Below, piece by piece: positions 7,593-16,037 of a stretch of 64,000 nucleotides of DNA (position 1 is the first letter of the stretch; the number at the start of each line of letters is the position of its first letter). The DNA comes from an uncultured Prevotella sp. (lineage in GTDB: Bacteria > Bacteroidota > Bacteroidia > Bacteroidales > Bacteroidaceae). Both the position numbers and the translations under genes were made by a program. The stretch covers positions 1 through 64,000 of the forward strand of contig ONTZ01000005.1 of the NCBI GenBank assembly GCA_900320905.1, in the 5' to 3' direction. The notes below the pieces were generated by a model that searched no databases, was not told where the DNA came from, and was given only the letters and a program-made list of their open reading frames with translations.

Positions 7593-8909
7593 TTATTCGG
7601 GAGATTTTTGCTGTTGACCGTTTTGGCGCATCCGGTTGAAGACATAAGAGACGAGATTCTGGAACCTCTGCTCTATGTCTTGGCGGATGGTGCTTTCAGG
7701 GATGTCTGGGTATTTCCCTGTCAGGCGGTCACCTATTTGAATAGTCAGGTTATGGAATGCCGTAGAAACATCGGACCATGATTTACCTGTGGTAGGTGAC
7801 GGAGACGGGAAGAGGGAATCGCAGAAGGTAGCAATGGTGGAGCGATAGGCTTTATCCATCATGCGTTCCAGTTCTTCATCAAATGGTCTCTGGTCTTCTT
7901 TTTCTGATGGCTGTGATATGGGAGTGGGAGTAGTGACAGGAGCGGATGCCTGCGTGTCTTTGGATTGCTCATGAATCACGGGAACTACTGGGTCATGATT
8001 AACAGGGACTGATTTTTGATTTTCGGGGGACTGCCGATTTTCTGGAACAGGGATCTTCTGCTGTATGGGGTTGGCAATAGATTCTGGTGTCAATATGTCT
8101 TTGGGCAGAGCGGGAACAGACTCAGGCTGATGAGAGAAAAGTGAGATGCCTATTACGATGGCTGCTAACAATGCCGCAAGAATAGCCACAACACGCCAGT
8201 ATCGCCTACCATGACTGACATCGCGCAGGATTTCTTCTACCGACTGATAGCGGGCTGACGGGTCTTCTGCCGTGCAGCGGACAATTACCTTATTATATAT
8301 AGTATGGTCTGGAAGACATTCAAGGATTCTGCCAATAGCAAAGATATCGGTTGGGATCCCCACCACTCCACCCGATAGTTGCTCTGGAGCGGCAAAGGCA
8401 TTGGTATGGCCTGTGGTATCAGGGAAGGAATCGGTATAACAGCAACCGAGGTCAATGAGTTTGACATCATCGTTGATGCGGGTAAAGAGGATATTGTCTG
8501 GCTTCAGATCAAGATGGAGCACCTGATGGCTGTGTAGATAGCCAACGACATCCAGCAACTGACGGACAAACTTGTCCGTGTTCTTCCGTTTCGTGAAATA
8601 ATCGGGTTGAGTGGCGAGGCGTTGCGAAAGGGTCTCGCCCTCGACATACTCCATCAAGATACTGTCACTGTCGAGTGAGATATAGCGCACCAGGTTGGGA
8701 TGCTCCAAGCGATAGCCCGTCTCAAACTCCTTGCGAAGGGCCTCTTGGTATCGGATATCGCCTGCATATTCGGCTTTCAGCCGTTTCAGGAAATGCAGTT
8801 TGCCATAGAGTTTCACACGAAAGGTGTCGCAGGTGGCTCCCTGTGTTTCCATCTGTTCAACAGCCTCAAAACGGGACTGACGATCTGAAAACCGCGAAGT
8901 TTCCATCAT
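7593..8909 (-). CDS. Membrane-anchored Ser/Thr protein kinase
   Basis: A 438-residue Hanks-type kinase. Residues 20-230 form the kinase domain: probable ATP-binding Lys42 (HFLKRLK), Glu in EFETGYRLEHPNLV, catalytic loop HLDLKPDN with Asp134, Lys136 and Asn139, DLG 153-155 in place of DFG, APEQ at 174-177, and DIFAIGRIL. The glycine-rich loop is poor (ETQGATCDTF), so nucleotide binding may be unusual. A membrane helix follows at about 238-258, then a Pro/Gln-rich linker and a folded C-terminal segment that would be periplasmic. HLD instead of HRD makes it a non-RD kinase. Its ATG abuts the stop of the HTH-like gene, so the two are coupled. A PP2C phosphatase and an FHA protein lie at 58.7-60.1 kb. 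Confidence 0.88.
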   Translation of the reverse strand: MMETSRFSDRQSRFEAVEQMETQGATCDTFRVKLYGKLHFLKRLKAEYAGDIRYQEALRKEFETGYRLEHPNLVRYISLDSDSILMEYVEGETLSQRLATQPDYFTKRKNTDKFVRQLLDVVGYLHSHQVLHLDLKPDNILFTRINDDVKLIDLGCCYTDSFPDTTGHTNAFAAPEQLSGGVVGIPTDIFAIGRILECLPDHTIYNKVIVRCTAEDPSARYQSVEEILRDVSHGRRYWRVVAILAALLAAIVIGISLFSHQPESVPALPKDILTPESIANPIQQKIPVPENRQSPENQKSVPVNHDPVVPVIHEQSKDTQASAPVTTPTPISQPSEKEDQRPFDEELERMMDKAYRSTIATFCDSLFPSPSPTTGKSWSDVSTAFHNLTIQIGDRLTGKYPDIPESTIRQDIEQRFQNLVSYVFNRMRQNGQQQKSPE

Positions 8910-9461
8910 TTACAAGACTTTGACAGACGAGAGACCAGAGACACGGCCTGCTGTAAACTGGCCCAATGACTCACCATGACGCCATACGTTGAGCACCAAC
9001 AGGGGATGATGCAGCACAAAATTCTGGACCTCCACCTCATCGCCTACTTGGAGTTTGCTGTTCTGGCTCTCTGCAATCCGATAATGATTGTTGCCAAGAT
9101 ACTGCATCCTCACCATTCTGTCTGGCAGATAGGTTATCTCGACAACGGCATCTGGCAGCAAGTCGGCAGAGCGGAATTCCTCATCAGAGGTATCAAAGTC
9201 AGAGTTTCCCTTGTCCTCAATCTGCGCCAGTTGTTCCCAATGGGCATAGCCCAGATAGCGGGCAATGGCATCAAGGGTACTGGCATGGGGCGTGCGTTCA
9301 TCCTGGGCAAAGCCCACGAGTCGTTTCAGTGTTGTGGCACCAATACGGACACCCGTCTTGCTCTCAATATCGAGTGAGAGGAATTCGCAATCAGAAGGCT
9401 GTCGTAAGTCATTACCAGACTTTGCTTTCAACAGTTGTATGATATGAAACGGTAACTTCAT
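8910..9461 (-). CDS. HTH-like protein paired with the kinase
   Basis: A soluble 183-residue protein. Residues 10-80 have the pattern FLSLDIESKTGVRIGATTLKR, then LVGFAQDERTPHASTLDAIARYLGY, a helix-turn-helix-like module common in Bacteroidetes (from memory, function not defined). Residues 95-183 form a small beta domain (VVEITYLPDRMVRMQYLGNN..., VGDEVEVQNF) that looks like an SH3 or PilZ-type barrel. It lies 11 bp after nadE and directly abuts the kinase start, so it may regulate, or be a substrate of, the kinase. Confidence 0.7.
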   Translation of the reverse strand: MKLPFHIIQLLKAKSGNDLRQPSDCEFLSLDIESKTGVRIGATTLKRLVGFAQDERTPHASTLDAIARYLGYAHWEQLAQIEDKGNSDFDTSDEEFRSADLLPDAVVEITYLPDRMVRMQYLGNNHYRIAESQNSKLQVGDEVEVQNFVLHHPLLVLNVWRHGESLGQFTAGRVSGLSSVKVL

Positions 9462-9472
9462 TATTGAAGAAG

Positions 9473-11383
9473 TTAAAGGCCTTCACACTCTTTGACCCAT
9501 AAGGTATAGGAGGCATCGCTCGGCATACGCCAGTCGCCTCGGGGAGAAAGGCTCACGCTACCCACCTTCGGACCGTCAGGCAGACAGGAGCGTTTGAACT
9601 GCTGCGTGAAGAACCGGCGGCAGAAGGTGATGAGCCATTTCTTGATGGTCTCGTCGTCGTAGATATTCTTAAAGGCCTTTTGTGCCATCACGAAGATCTT
9701 CTTCGGGCCGAAGCCGTAGCGCAAAAAGTAATAGATGAAGAAATCGTGCAACTCATATGGACCAACCAAGTCTTCCGTCTTCTGCTTGATACGTCCGTGC
9801 TCGTCGGCAGGAATCAACTCCGGCGAAATCGGCGTGTCGATGATATCAAGGAGCGTATCCGTAGCCATCTCCCCAGCCACATAACTCACCAGGTAGCGGA
9901 TGAGCGTCTTGGGAACACCAGCATTCACACCGTACATCGACATGTGGTCGCCATTATAGGTAGCCCATCCCAACGCCAGTTCAGAGAGGTCGCCTGTACC
10001 TACCACCAGTCCGTTCACCTGATTCGCCACATCCATCAGGATCTGCGTCCGTTCACGGGCCTGACTGTTCTCATAGGTGACATCACGCACGTTGATATCA
10101 TGGCCTATATCCTCAAAATGCTGCGTAACCGCCTTGGCGATACTGATCTCACGGATGGTGACACCCAGCGTCTGCATCAGTTTCATGGCGTTATTATAGG
10201 TACGGTCTGTCGTTCCGAAACCTGGCATCGTGATACCGATGATACCCTTGCGATCCAGTCCTAACTTATCAAACGCCTTCACAGTGACAAGCAGGGCCAA
10301 GGTGGAATCGAGTCCACCACTGATACCGACAACTGCTTTCTGGGCATTGATATGATAGAGACGCTTGGCAAGTCCGCCCACCTGTATGTTAAGCACCTCC
10401 TCGCAGGTCGACTGCATATCTTCCTCTTGTGGAATAAAGGGGTGTGGGTCGATGGTTCGGATGAGTTCAAAACTCTTCGGCACCACGGGTTTCGTCGCCA
10501 CCTGCACGGCTGTGGCACCCCGCTGGGCATTGATGAAGGTGGTATTCTGTCGGCGCTCCGTGCGCAGTTTCTCCACATCAATCTGATTCACCAGCAACTG
10601 GGGCTGCAAAGAGAAGCGTTCTCCCTCAGCCAACAGTTTGCCATTCTCGAATATCATCGCATTGCCACCATAGACCACATCCTGGGTCGACTCTCCAAAG
10701 CCGCTACCGGCATAGACATAGCCACTGATGGTACGAGCACTCTGCTGGGCCAGCAGGGAGCGCAGGTAACGGTGCTTACCTATCAGTTCGTCGCTGGCAG
10801 AAAGGTTCAGGATGATGTCGGCACCTGCCAGAGCGAGGTTATTACTGGGTGGGATAGGCGCCCACACATCCTCGCAGATTTCCACGCCAAACATCACATC
10901 GTCGCTCGTCTTGAAAATCACCGGCTCAGCACTCACATGCACCCTACTGCCTGCCAGATAGATGTCGCAGGGGTTCAAGTCCTGCGCCGAGGCAAACCAA
11001 CGTTTCTCGTAGAACTCGCCATAGTTGGGCAGATAGGTCTTCGGCACCACCCCCAGCACCTGTCCGCGCTGGATGACGACGGCACAGTTGTAGAGCAGAC
11101 TGTTGATGACTATCGGGGCTCCCACGACAAGTATCGTGTCGAGTTTGCGAGTGAAGTCGAGCAGTTGGATGACACCCCCTTCCGCCTTGTCGAGCAACAA
11201 CTGTTCACGGAACAGATCCTGACAGGAATAGCCCGTCAGACAGAGTTCCGGGGTGACCATTACCTCCACGCCCTTGCCTTCGGCCTGGGCCAACAGACTC
11301 TCTATCTGCAACACGTTGTAGTCCACATCTGCCACCTTAACGGTAGGCACGGCTGCTGCCACATTGACAAATCCGTATTTCAT
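9473..11383 (-). CDS. nadE: Glutamine-dependent NAD+ synthetase
   Basis: Makes NAD+ from deamido-NAD+, ATP and glutamine in the cytosol. The 636 residues show the two-domain plan: an N-terminal nitrilase-type glutaminase (Glu46 in TPELCLTGY, Lys in VVPKTYLPNYGEFYEKRWF, catalytic Cys in FGVEICEDVW) and a C-terminal synthetase with the SGGLDSTLAL P-loop and GTGDLSELALGW. Length is normal for the glutamine-dependent form. It lies 20 bp downstream of the MFS gene and 11 bp upstream of the HTH-like gene, inside a minus-strand operon that runs from the HAD gene to the kinase. Confidence 0.97.
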   Translation of the reverse strand: MKYGFVNVAAAVPTVKVADVDYNVLQIESLLAQAEGKGVEVMVTPELCLTGYSCQDLFREQLLLDKAEGGVIQLLDFTRKLDTILVVGAPIVINSLLYNCAVVIQRGQVLGVVPKTYLPNYGEFYEKRWFASAQDLNPCDIYLAGSRVHVSAEPVIFKTSDDVMFGVEICEDVWAPIPPSNNLALAGADIILNLSASDELIGKHRYLRSLLAQQSARTISGYVYAGSGFGESTQDVVYGGNAMIFENGKLLAEGERFSLQPQLLVNQIDVEKLRTERRQNTTFINAQRGATAVQVATKPVVPKSFELIRTIDPHPFIPQEEDMQSTCEEVLNIQVGGLAKRLYHINAQKAVVGISGGLDSTLALLVTVKAFDKLGLDRKGIIGITMPGFGTTDRTYNNAMKLMQTLGVTIREISIAKAVTQHFEDIGHDINVRDVTYENSQARERTQILMDVANQVNGLVVGTGDLSELALGWATYNGDHMSMYGVNAGVPKTLIRYLVSYVAGEMATDTLLDIIDTPISPELIPADEHGRIKQKTEDLVGPYELHDFFIYYFLRYGFGPKKIFVMAQKAFKNIYDDETIKKWLITFCRRFFTQQFKRSCLPDGPKVGSVSLSPRGDWRMPSDASYTLWVKECEGL

Positions 11384-11403
11384 AAGCGTTCATATTTTGA
11401 TTG

Positions 11404-12579
11404 TTAGCGATTCTTATGATTGAGAAACCAGCGGTGGGTGTACTGATAGAACAGCAGGGCAGCCACCGCCAGACCTAATGCCGTATACAAAACCTGTTCA
11501 CGGGCCATCTGGAAAACAGCATAGCCAAGGCCGATGCCAAAAGCCAGGCCACTCTCCCAGCCGAGCATATACGTCGACTGCGAGGTACCACGCTGACAGT
11601 GACGACTCAGTTTGATGAAAAACAACAGAAAGCGCGAGCCGATGATGCCTAATGCAAAACCCATGAACAAGGGCGACACATAGCCTACCACCGCCTGACT
11701 GCGCGTCAGCGACATCAATAGGGCGGCAATGCCCAGCACCAGTCCTGATACCACCTCACTCTTCAAGTCCGCCTCACGGAACACAAACCGTTGGGCCAGG
11801 ATAGCCATCAGGAAGCCCACCATCATCATCGAATAGAACTGTAACGTGAGCGGCAGCGACAGCACCAATCCGGCGGCAAGGGTCACAAGCAAAAAATTGA
11901 CATACAGCACAAACCCTTGCGGCAAAAGAAAACGATCCAGACTGACACTGTGTATATGCTCCTCAGGTGCCCGGAAGGGGAAATGCACCAGTAGAATCAG
12001 GATGACTGCCAACAGGGCACACCCAACTGCCACCAACAGCACCACGGGAAAACCTAATTTCGGTCCGATAATCAGTGCCGTCATAGGTCCTAACGAAAGG
12101 GAGAAACGTGCAAACCACGAGGCTGCATGATTCGCCTCTGTGCGCTGGAACGACTCACTGGTATCTATAATTAAGGTACTCGCGAGAACCATCTGTGCCA
12201 ATCCGAAGGCAGCCCCGAAGAGCACCCGCAGCACTAACAACAGCGTCAGGTTACCTGCATCGTCCTGTGAACCGTCCAGATAATAGAACCCGCCGAGACA
12301 GAGCATCATTAGCAGCACCGCCCAGACGCACACCATATTCCTACGGAAACGCTGTACGAGATACGAGGTGAAGGCACCAAACAGGAAGAGTCCTATGCCG
12401 AAGGCCCCCATCACCCAACCTGTCTCCGTCAGACTCAGATGCTGCGACGACACCAACCAAAGGGGCATCGTCGGAATCAGCATATAGACCGACATCGTGA
12501 GCAACAGGTTGGCAAAAGCCATACGCCAGAAGTCATGATGCCAAAGACGGATATGGACGGGTGTATTCTGTGAATTCAT
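11404..12579 (-). CDS. MFS transporter
   Basis: A 391-residue major facilitator protein with about 12 membrane helices in two halves. The loop between helices 2 and 3 (SYLVQRFRRNM) resembles the MFS signature, and the central loop is basic. The substrate cannot be told from sequence; related Bacteroidetes proteins are annotated as arabinose-efflux or multidrug type. Its ATG overlaps the TGA of the HAD gene (ATGA), and nadE begins 20 bp after its stop. Confidence 0.88.
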   Translation of the reverse strand: MNSQNTPVHIRLWHHDFWRMAFANLLLTMSVYMLIPTMPLWLVSSQHLSLTETGWVMGAFGIGLFLFGAFTSYLVQRFRRNMVCVWAVLLMMLCLGGFYYLDGSQDDAGNLTLLLVLRVLFGAAFGLAQMVLASTLIIDTSESFQRTEANHAASWFARFSLSLGPMTALIIGPKLGFPVVLLVAVGCALLAVILILLVHFPFRAPEEHIHSVSLDRFLLPQGFVLYVNFLLVTLAAGLVLSLPLTLQFYSMMMVGFLMAILAQRFVFREADLKSEVVSGLVLGIAALLMSLTRSQAVVGYVSPLFMGFALGIIGSRFLLFFIKLSRHCQRGTSQSTYMLGWESGLAFGIGLGYAVFQMAREQVLYTALGLAVAALLFYQYTHRWFLNHKNR

Positions 12580-13226
12580 AACAGTCTTTTTAAAGTTTCA
12601 TAGTCCATCTTCCGATAGTCAGTAATCTGCATGTCCGAGAGCGGAGCAATGCGTTCGATGGGATTGGTGGTAGCCACACCGACAACCTTCATCTGGGCAG
12701 CACGCCCAGACCGCAAGCCATTAAAACTATCCTCGAATACCACACACTCATTAAACTGGGCTTCAAGTCGTTGCGCTGCTTTGATATAGCAGTCTGGATC
12801 GGGTTTGCTCCGCTCGAAATCCTCTGAGGTGAGGATGGCATCAAAGAGTGCTTTGAAGTTTTTCTGGTACTTGTACACGCTCTCCATCTTCGGCATGTTA
12901 CTGCTTGTAACCACAGCCGTACGCACCCCATGACGGTGCAGGTCGGCTATCAATTCTTCAAAGCCCTCGATATAGTCGTAGTGCATCTGCCGCTCGTAGG
13001 CATTCAGACGCTCAGTGATGGCGGCCTGCTCTGACAGCAGAGGACCACTAAACCAATGGTCGTAGATCTCCGTCAGGGTCATACCCTTGATCTCGTTCTC
13101 TAATCCCGGATGCTCAGGATGGTACAGCCTACACTGACTTCCCCAGAACACAGAGTACTGCGGCTCCGTGTCGAACACCACACCATCAAGGTCGAAGAGG
13201 GCTGCTTTCAGAACGTTTTCCTTCAT
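12576..13226 (-). CDS. HAD-superfamily phosphatase, beta-phosphoglucomutase-like
   Basis: A 216-residue HAD hydrolase from the chosen start MKENVLKAALFDLDG. Motif I is DLDGVVFDTE, the cap is helical, motif II is VVTSSN, motif III includes SKPDPDCY, and motif IV is VFEDSFNG. The fold matches the subgroup of beta-phosphoglucomutase and small sugar-phosphate phosphatases; the substrate is unknown. A much longer open frame reaches 13613 but crosses the divergent promoter region and is not protein-like there. A Met two codons upstream (13232) is also possible. It is the first gene of the operon HAD, MFS, nadE, HTH-like, kinase. Confidence 0.88.
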   Translation of the reverse strand: MKENVLKAALFDLDGVVFDTEPQYSVFWGSQCRLYHPEHPGLENEIKGMTLTEIYDHWFSGPLLSEQAAITERLNAYERQMHYDYIEGFEELIADLHRHGVRTAVVTSSNMPKMESVYKYQKNFKALFDAILTSEDFERSKPDPDCYIKAAQRLEAQFNECVVFEDSFNGLRSGRAAQMKVVGVATTNPIERIAPLSDMQITDYRKMDYETLKRLL

Positions 13227-13245
13227 TTGCATGCAAATTTTGGTG

Positions 13246-13253
13246 CAAAAATA
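13246..13253 (-). promoter_or_regulatory. Promoter -7 box of the HAD-MFS-nadE operon
   Basis: TATTTTTG on the minus strand, fitting TAnnTTTG, 19 bp before the chosen ATG. No clear TTTG at -33. Confidence 0.45.
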
Positions 13254-13271
13254 CAACTTTTTTACGATTTC

Positions 13272-13303
13272 TTTGCCTATTTCCCAATTTAAGTGTATTT
13301 TTG
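13272..13303 (+). promoter_or_regulatory. Consensus promoter of the DUF3298 lipoprotein-rsmG operon
   Basis: TTTG at 13272-13275, a 20-bp spacer, then TATTTTTG at 13296-13303: a full match. The ATG follows 32 bp later. It is divergent from the HAD promoter. Confidence 0.8.
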
Positions 13304-13335
13304 CACATATTTTTCTGACCAAGACCATTTTTCGC

Positions 13336-14127
13336 ATGAAGAAATTCACGTTTACCGCTCTTCTGGCCTGCATCGTCCTGGCCTGTTCAACAGAAATCGA
13401 AGACACCATTGTCTTTGACAACGCCACTGCCGACAAGGAAGTCAAACTGTCCAACGACGAAGGCTCGCCCGTCTGCGCCGTACACTTGCAGATAGCCACC
13501 GCCATCGAAGAGAACGGACACAAGGGCGAGGTCGTCAACCGCATCATCCAGAAGCGACTGCTCAACATGGAGGAACTGACCATGCAGCAGGCCGTCGACT
13601 CATTTGCCAACACCTATACTTCGTCCTACATCCACAACCTTCTGCCCCTCTATAATCAGGACCGTGCCGACACCGCAAAGCGCACGTGGTACGAGTACCA
13701 CTACGTGATTACCAGTGAGGCTCGTCAGGGTAGCAAGAGCACGATGGCTTTCATCGCCACAACCGACTACTACGAGGGCGGTGCACACAGTGTGAACCAG
13801 CGCACCACGATGAACTTCGACGTGCAGACGGGACGCCTGATAGGACTCAACGACATCTTCGTGCCCGGCTACGAGAACCTGCTCAACGCAGTGCTCCAGA
13901 AAGCCCTCTGCGAGAAGGTGGGCGTAGCCGACATCTCCAATCTGCGCCAGAAGGGCTACCTCGTAGGGGTACAGATGTTCCCCTCCGAGAACTTCATTCT
14001 GGAAGACGAAACCATCACCTTCATCTACAATCCCTCCGAGATTGCCCCCCACACGCTGGGTGAAACAGAACTTGTCGTCCCCCTGAGTAACCTCGAACAG
14101 ATCTTGCGTAAAGAACAGAAACCATGA
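13336..14127 (+). CDS. DUF3298-domain lipoprotein
   Basis: A 263-residue envelope protein. MKKFTFTALLACIVLACS carries a lipobox (VLAC, Cys17), so it is a lipoprotein. The rest matches the DUF4163/DUF3298 (RsiV-like) plan: WYEYHYVITSEARQG, then ATTDYYEGGAHSVNQRT and MNFDVQTGRLIGLNDIF, ending with IAPHTLGETELVVPLSNL. RsiV of Bacillus binds lysozyme through this fold, but free-standing Bacteroidetes versions have no assigned role. The ATG at 13336 was chosen because it starts a clean signal peptide and lies behind a consensus promoter; the frame is open further upstream. Its stop overlaps the rsmG start (ATGA). Confidence 0.85.
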   Translation: MKKFTFTALLACIVLACSTEIEDTIVFDNATADKEVKLSNDEGSPVCAVHLQIATAIEENGHKGEVVNRIIQKRLLNMEELTMQQAVDSFANTYTSSYIHNLLPLYNQDRADTAKRTWYEYHYVITSEARQGSKSTMAFIATTDYYEGGAHSVNQRTTMNFDVQTGRLIGLNDIFVPGYENLLNAVLQKALCEKVGVADISNLRQKGYLVGVQMFPSENFILEDETITFIYNPSEIAPHTLGETELVVPLSNLEQILRKEQKP

Positions 14128-14750
14128 CAGCCCTCATAGAGAAATACTTCCCCCAACTCACCGACATCCAACGGCAACAGTTCCAGAGTCTCGATGCCCT
14201 GTATCGCGACTGGAACGCGAAAATCAATGTCATCTCGCGCAAGGACATCGACAACCTCTATGAGCACCACGTGCTCCACTCACTCGCCATTGCCAAGGTC
14301 ATCAACTTCCGTCCTGGTACCCATGTGCTCGATTTCGGCACCGGCGGCGGTTTCCCTGGCATCCCACTTGCCATCCTCTTTCCTGAGGTGCAGTTCAAAC
14401 TCATCGACGGCACTGGGAAAAAGATCCGTGTGGCACAGGAGGTGAGCAATGCCATCGGTCTTACCAACTGCCACCCTGAACACCTGCGTGGCGAGGACGA
14501 AAAGGACAAGTTCGACTTCGTGGTGAGCCGGGCCGTGATGCCCCTACCCGACCTCGTCAAGATAGTCCGCAAGAACATAGCCAAGACACAACATAATGCG
14601 CTTCCCAACGGTATCCTCTGTCTAAAAGGTGGCAATCTCCAAGGTGAGATACAACCTTTTTATAAAATTGCACAAACCACCGATATCAGCAACTTCTTTG
14701 CTGAGCCCTGGTTCAAGGAACAGAAATACGTCATCTACCTGCCGATATGA
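14124..14750 (+). CDS. rsmG: 16S rRNA (guanine-N7)-methyltransferase RsmG
   Basis: Methylates N7 of G527 (E. coli numbering) in 16S rRNA with SAM. The 208 residues match RsmG/GidB: WNAKINVISRKDIDNLYEHH, the SAM-binding loop VLDFGTGGGFPGIPLAI, LIDGTGKKI, and DFVVSRAV. The start overlaps the upstream stop (ATGA) and its own stop overlaps the MBL gene start, so three genes are translationally coupled. Confidence 0.96.
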   Translation: MTALIEKYFPQLTDIQRQQFQSLDALYRDWNAKINVISRKDIDNLYEHHVLHSLAIAKVINFRPGTHVLDFGTGGGFPGIPLAILFPEVQFKLIDGTGKKIRVAQEVSNAIGLTNCHPEHLRGEDEKDKFDFVVSRAVMPLPDLVKIVRKNIAKTQHNALPNGILCLKGGNLQGEIQPFYKIAQTTDISNFFAEPWFKEQKYVIYLPI

Positions 14751-15391
14751 TTATTGTCAAACGTTTCACCTGTAACATACTCGCCGAGAACTGCTATGTG
14801 GTGAGCGACGAGAGCCATGAGGCTGTCATCATCGACTGCGGCGTGATGCATCAGGAAGAAGGCACTGCCATCAACCAGTATATCCGTGACAATGGCCTGC
14901 ACCCCCTCCACCTGCTCTGTACCCACGGCCACTTCGACCATTGTATGGGCAACGGACTCATCTACCGAGAGTTCGGTCTGAAACCTGAGGCACATACCGG
15001 CGACCAGTTCCTGATGGAAACCATGCAGCAGCAGACCACCGACATCCTCGGTGTCGCCTTGCCGATGGAGGTGCCGCCTGTAGGCCGATACCTCACCGAT
15101 AGTGACATCATCACCTTCGGCAGTCATACCTTGCACATCCTTCACACCCCGGGACACACTCCGGGCGGCGTCACCTACTATTGCAAAGAAGAGGGCATCG
15201 CTTTCAGTGGCGACACTCTCTTCCGCATGAGTATCGGACGAACCGACTTCAAAGGCGGCTCCTACGAGCAGATTATCCATTCGCTCCAAAAGGTCCTTGC
15301 TGTCCTGCCCCCCGACACGAAAGTCTATCCCGGTCACGGCCCCGAGACCACCATCGCCGACGAAATCCGCTATAACCCCTATATGAAATAG
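14747..15391 (+). CDS. MBL-fold hydrolase, glyoxalase II-like
   Basis: A 214-residue metallo-beta-lactamase-fold hydrolase. Metal ligands are visible: THGHFDHC (HxHxDH), HTPGHTPGG, SGDTLF, and PGHGPETTI. This is the glyoxalase II or YcbL-like subgroup, which hydrolyses thioesters such as S-lactoylglutathione or related substrates; Bacteroidetes usually lack glutathione, so the natural substrate is open. It is the last gene of the rsmG operon and is followed by a bidirectional terminator. Confidence 0.92.
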   Translation: MIIVKRFTCNILAENCYVVSDESHEAVIIDCGVMHQEEGTAINQYIRDNGLHPLHLLCTHGHFDHCMGNGLIYREFGLKPEAHTGDQFLMETMQQQTTDILGVALPMEVPPVGRYLTDSDIITFGSHTLHILHTPGHTPGGVTYYCKEEGIAFSGDTLFRMSIGRTDFKGGSYEQIIHSLQKVLAVLPPDTKVYPGHGPETTIADEIRYNPYMK

Positions 15392-15416
15392 GGTAGTGCA
15401 TAAAAACAAACAAAAA

Positions 15417-15450
15417 CCGAGGGCAGTGATGCTCTCGGCTTTTGTTTTTG
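15417..15450. terminator. Bidirectional terminator between the MBL and DUF3127 genes
   Basis: CCGAGGGC (15417-15424) pairs with GCTCTCGG (15431-15438), 8 bp with one G-T, loop AGTGAT. CTTTTGTTTTTG follows on the plus strand and an A-rich run precedes it, so it can serve both converging genes. Confidence 0.8.
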
Positions 15451-15451
15451 A

Positions 15452-15868
15452 TTAGAAGGGCAGATCGTCGGCGCTACCCTCGCCTGCTGGCTCCTGAGCC
15501 GGAGGGAAGGGAGAGGTGGCAGCATCGGGTGCCGGTGGGAAAGGAGAGGCGCCGGGAGCGACACCAGCCACGGGGGCACTGGCTACGGGAGGCACCTGTC
15601 CGCGCAATACATTGTAGGCACGGATCTCGTTAAACCAACGACCATTATACTCGTGAGCGTCGATATCGAACTGAATGGTGAGATCCTCTCCACTCTGGAT
15701 GTTAAACTGCTTGATGCGGTCTTCGCCGAAAATACGGAAGAGACACTTACGGGGATACTGTCCTGGCACCTCGATGACATACTCCTGCGACATCCAAGGA
15801 TTACCAGTGCGGGCTGACACGCCACTGTTTGCCGGAAGCACGGCAATAATTCTACCTGTTAATTCCAT
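15452..15868 (-). CDS. DUF3127 OB-fold protein with an SSB-like acidic tail
   Basis: A 138-residue protein. Residues 1-90 form an OB-type barrel typical of DUF3127 (MELTGRIIAVLP, then QEYVIEVPGQYPRKCLF and IQFDIDAHEYNGRWFNEIRA). A Pro/Ala-rich linker follows, and the end is GSADDLPF, almost the acidic tip of bacterial single-strand DNA-binding protein (DDDIPF). That tip normally recruits repair and replication proteins, so this is probably a ssDNA-binding accessory protein. It is divergent from dnaN, in keeping with a replication role. A general SSB is not in the window. Confidence 0.85.
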   Translation of the reverse strand: MELTGRIIAVLPANSGVSARTGNPWMSQEYVIEVPGQYPRKCLFRIFGEDRIKQFNIQSGEDLTIQFDIDAHEYNGRWFNEIRAYNVLRGQVPPVASAPVAGVAPGASPFPPAPDAATSPFPPAQEPAGEGSADDLPF

Positions 15869-15959
15869 TGCTTGAAATGTTTTTATTTGTTGTTTTTTCT
15901 GTTTTCAGGTTGCGAAATTACTAAAAATAGTTTGAAAAATGGAATTTTCCAATGTTTTT

Positions 15960-15991
15960 TTTGTAGATAACAACGTTTTTTTGTACTTTTG
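15960..15991 (+). promoter_or_regulatory. Consensus promoter of dnaN
   Basis: TTTG at 15960-15963, 20-bp spacer, TACTTTTG at 15984-15991: a full match. The dnaN ATG is 46 bp downstream. A weaker minus-strand box TAATTTCG (15913-15920) may serve the DUF3127 gene. Confidence 0.85.
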
Positions 15992-16037
15992 TACTCAATA
16001 ATTAATAAGGTATCAAAAACAAAAGGCAACAATATCT

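Noticed and set aside
12576-13613. Extended 345-codon form of the HAD gene
   Set aside because: The extra N-terminus crosses the divergent promoters and a lipoprotein gene on the other strand; the HAD family starts at 13226.
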